Of a stretch of DNA of 64,000 nucleotides, positions 63,472 to 64,000 are shown in pieces. Position 1 is the stretch's first letter, and every line of letters begins with the position of its first letter. The position numbers and the translations under genes were made by a program. Source of the DNA: Agromyces sp. SYSU T00194 (GTDB taxonomy: Bacteria > Actinomycetota > Actinomycetes > Actinomycetales > Microbacteriaceae); the NCBI RefSeq assembly GCF_040496035.1, contig NZ_JBEPJZ010000001.1:1736001-1800000 (forward strand), given 5' to 3'. The notes under the pieces are model-generated. The model did no database searches, was not told the origin of the DNA, and saw only the letters and a list, made by a program, of their open reading frames with translations.

Positions 63472-64000
<529 letters not shown>

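Overview
The window is high-GC (roughly 70%) actinobacterial chromosome, most likely from the family Microbacteriaceae (an Agromyces-like organism). Protein families, near-exclusive GC-ending codons, frequent GTG starts, several apparently leaderless transcripts and the over-used hexamer GCATCC/GGATGC all point that way. Genes are densely packed. I saw no IS element, phage module, CRISPR array, rRNA or tRNA gene. The theme is uptake and breakdown of plant-derived sugars, with housekeeping genes between the sugar islands.

Layout. 1-8.7 kb: divergent sugar island. GH1 beta-glucosidase plus an FAD oxidoreductase run leftward; a CUT1 importer (binding protein, two permeases) plus a second, larger FAD oxidoreductase run rightward. 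8.7-12.6 kb: photolyase, quinone-oxidoreductase-like enzyme, alpha/beta hydrolase and a YqaJ-type nuclease on the minus strand. 13.1-16.4 kb: secreted multidomain rhamnogalacturonan lyase (PL11). 16.5-25.1 kb: orphan winged-helix protein, hydrolase-LuxR fusion regulator, MacB-like ABC exporter divergent from an OmpR-type two-component system, and a DHA2 efflux pump with a MarR regulator and an elaborate palindromic promoter. 25.1-26.4 kb: rplJ-rplL with an L10-type leader. 26.5-33.2 kb: second CUT1 importer, a LacI regulator fused to a DUF6807/PmoA-like domain, and a Gfo/Idh/MocA dehydrogenase. 33.2-35.0 kb: MarR-MFS pair. 35.1-39.7 kb: LacI regulator divergent from an AglEFG-like alpha-glucoside importer, with two perfect operators between them.

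40-44.7 kb: small secreted protein, ABCB-type half transporter, aquaporin Z, and a DUF305/DUF3105 pair. 44.8-47.7 kb: cystathionine beta-synthase and cystathionine gamma-synthase, preceded by a short leaderless reading frame with tandem Cys codons that looks like a cysteine attenuator. 47.8-49.4 kb: SnoaL-like protein with a huge acidic tail, and an aldo/keto reductase. 49.4-54.5 kb: L-arabinose operon araD-araB-araA plus a LacI regulator under a long inverted-repeat operator. 54.5-59.3 kb: xylose-type CUT2 importer with its ROK regulator, next to a decayed LacI fragment. 59.6 kb to the right edge: HhH-GPD repair protein and the class Ib ribonucleotide reductase operon nrdHIE(F) with NrdR and DnaA boxes.

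How it fits together. Extracellular pectin lysis, aryl/beta-glucoside hydrolysis, and import of oligosaccharides, arabinose/xylose and alpha-glucosides form a plant-biomass programme in which each island has its own LacI or ROK switch. The three CUT1 importers have no ATPase gene here, so they probably share a MsiK-like ATPase encoded elsewhere. All calls come from reading the sequence; no database search was run.
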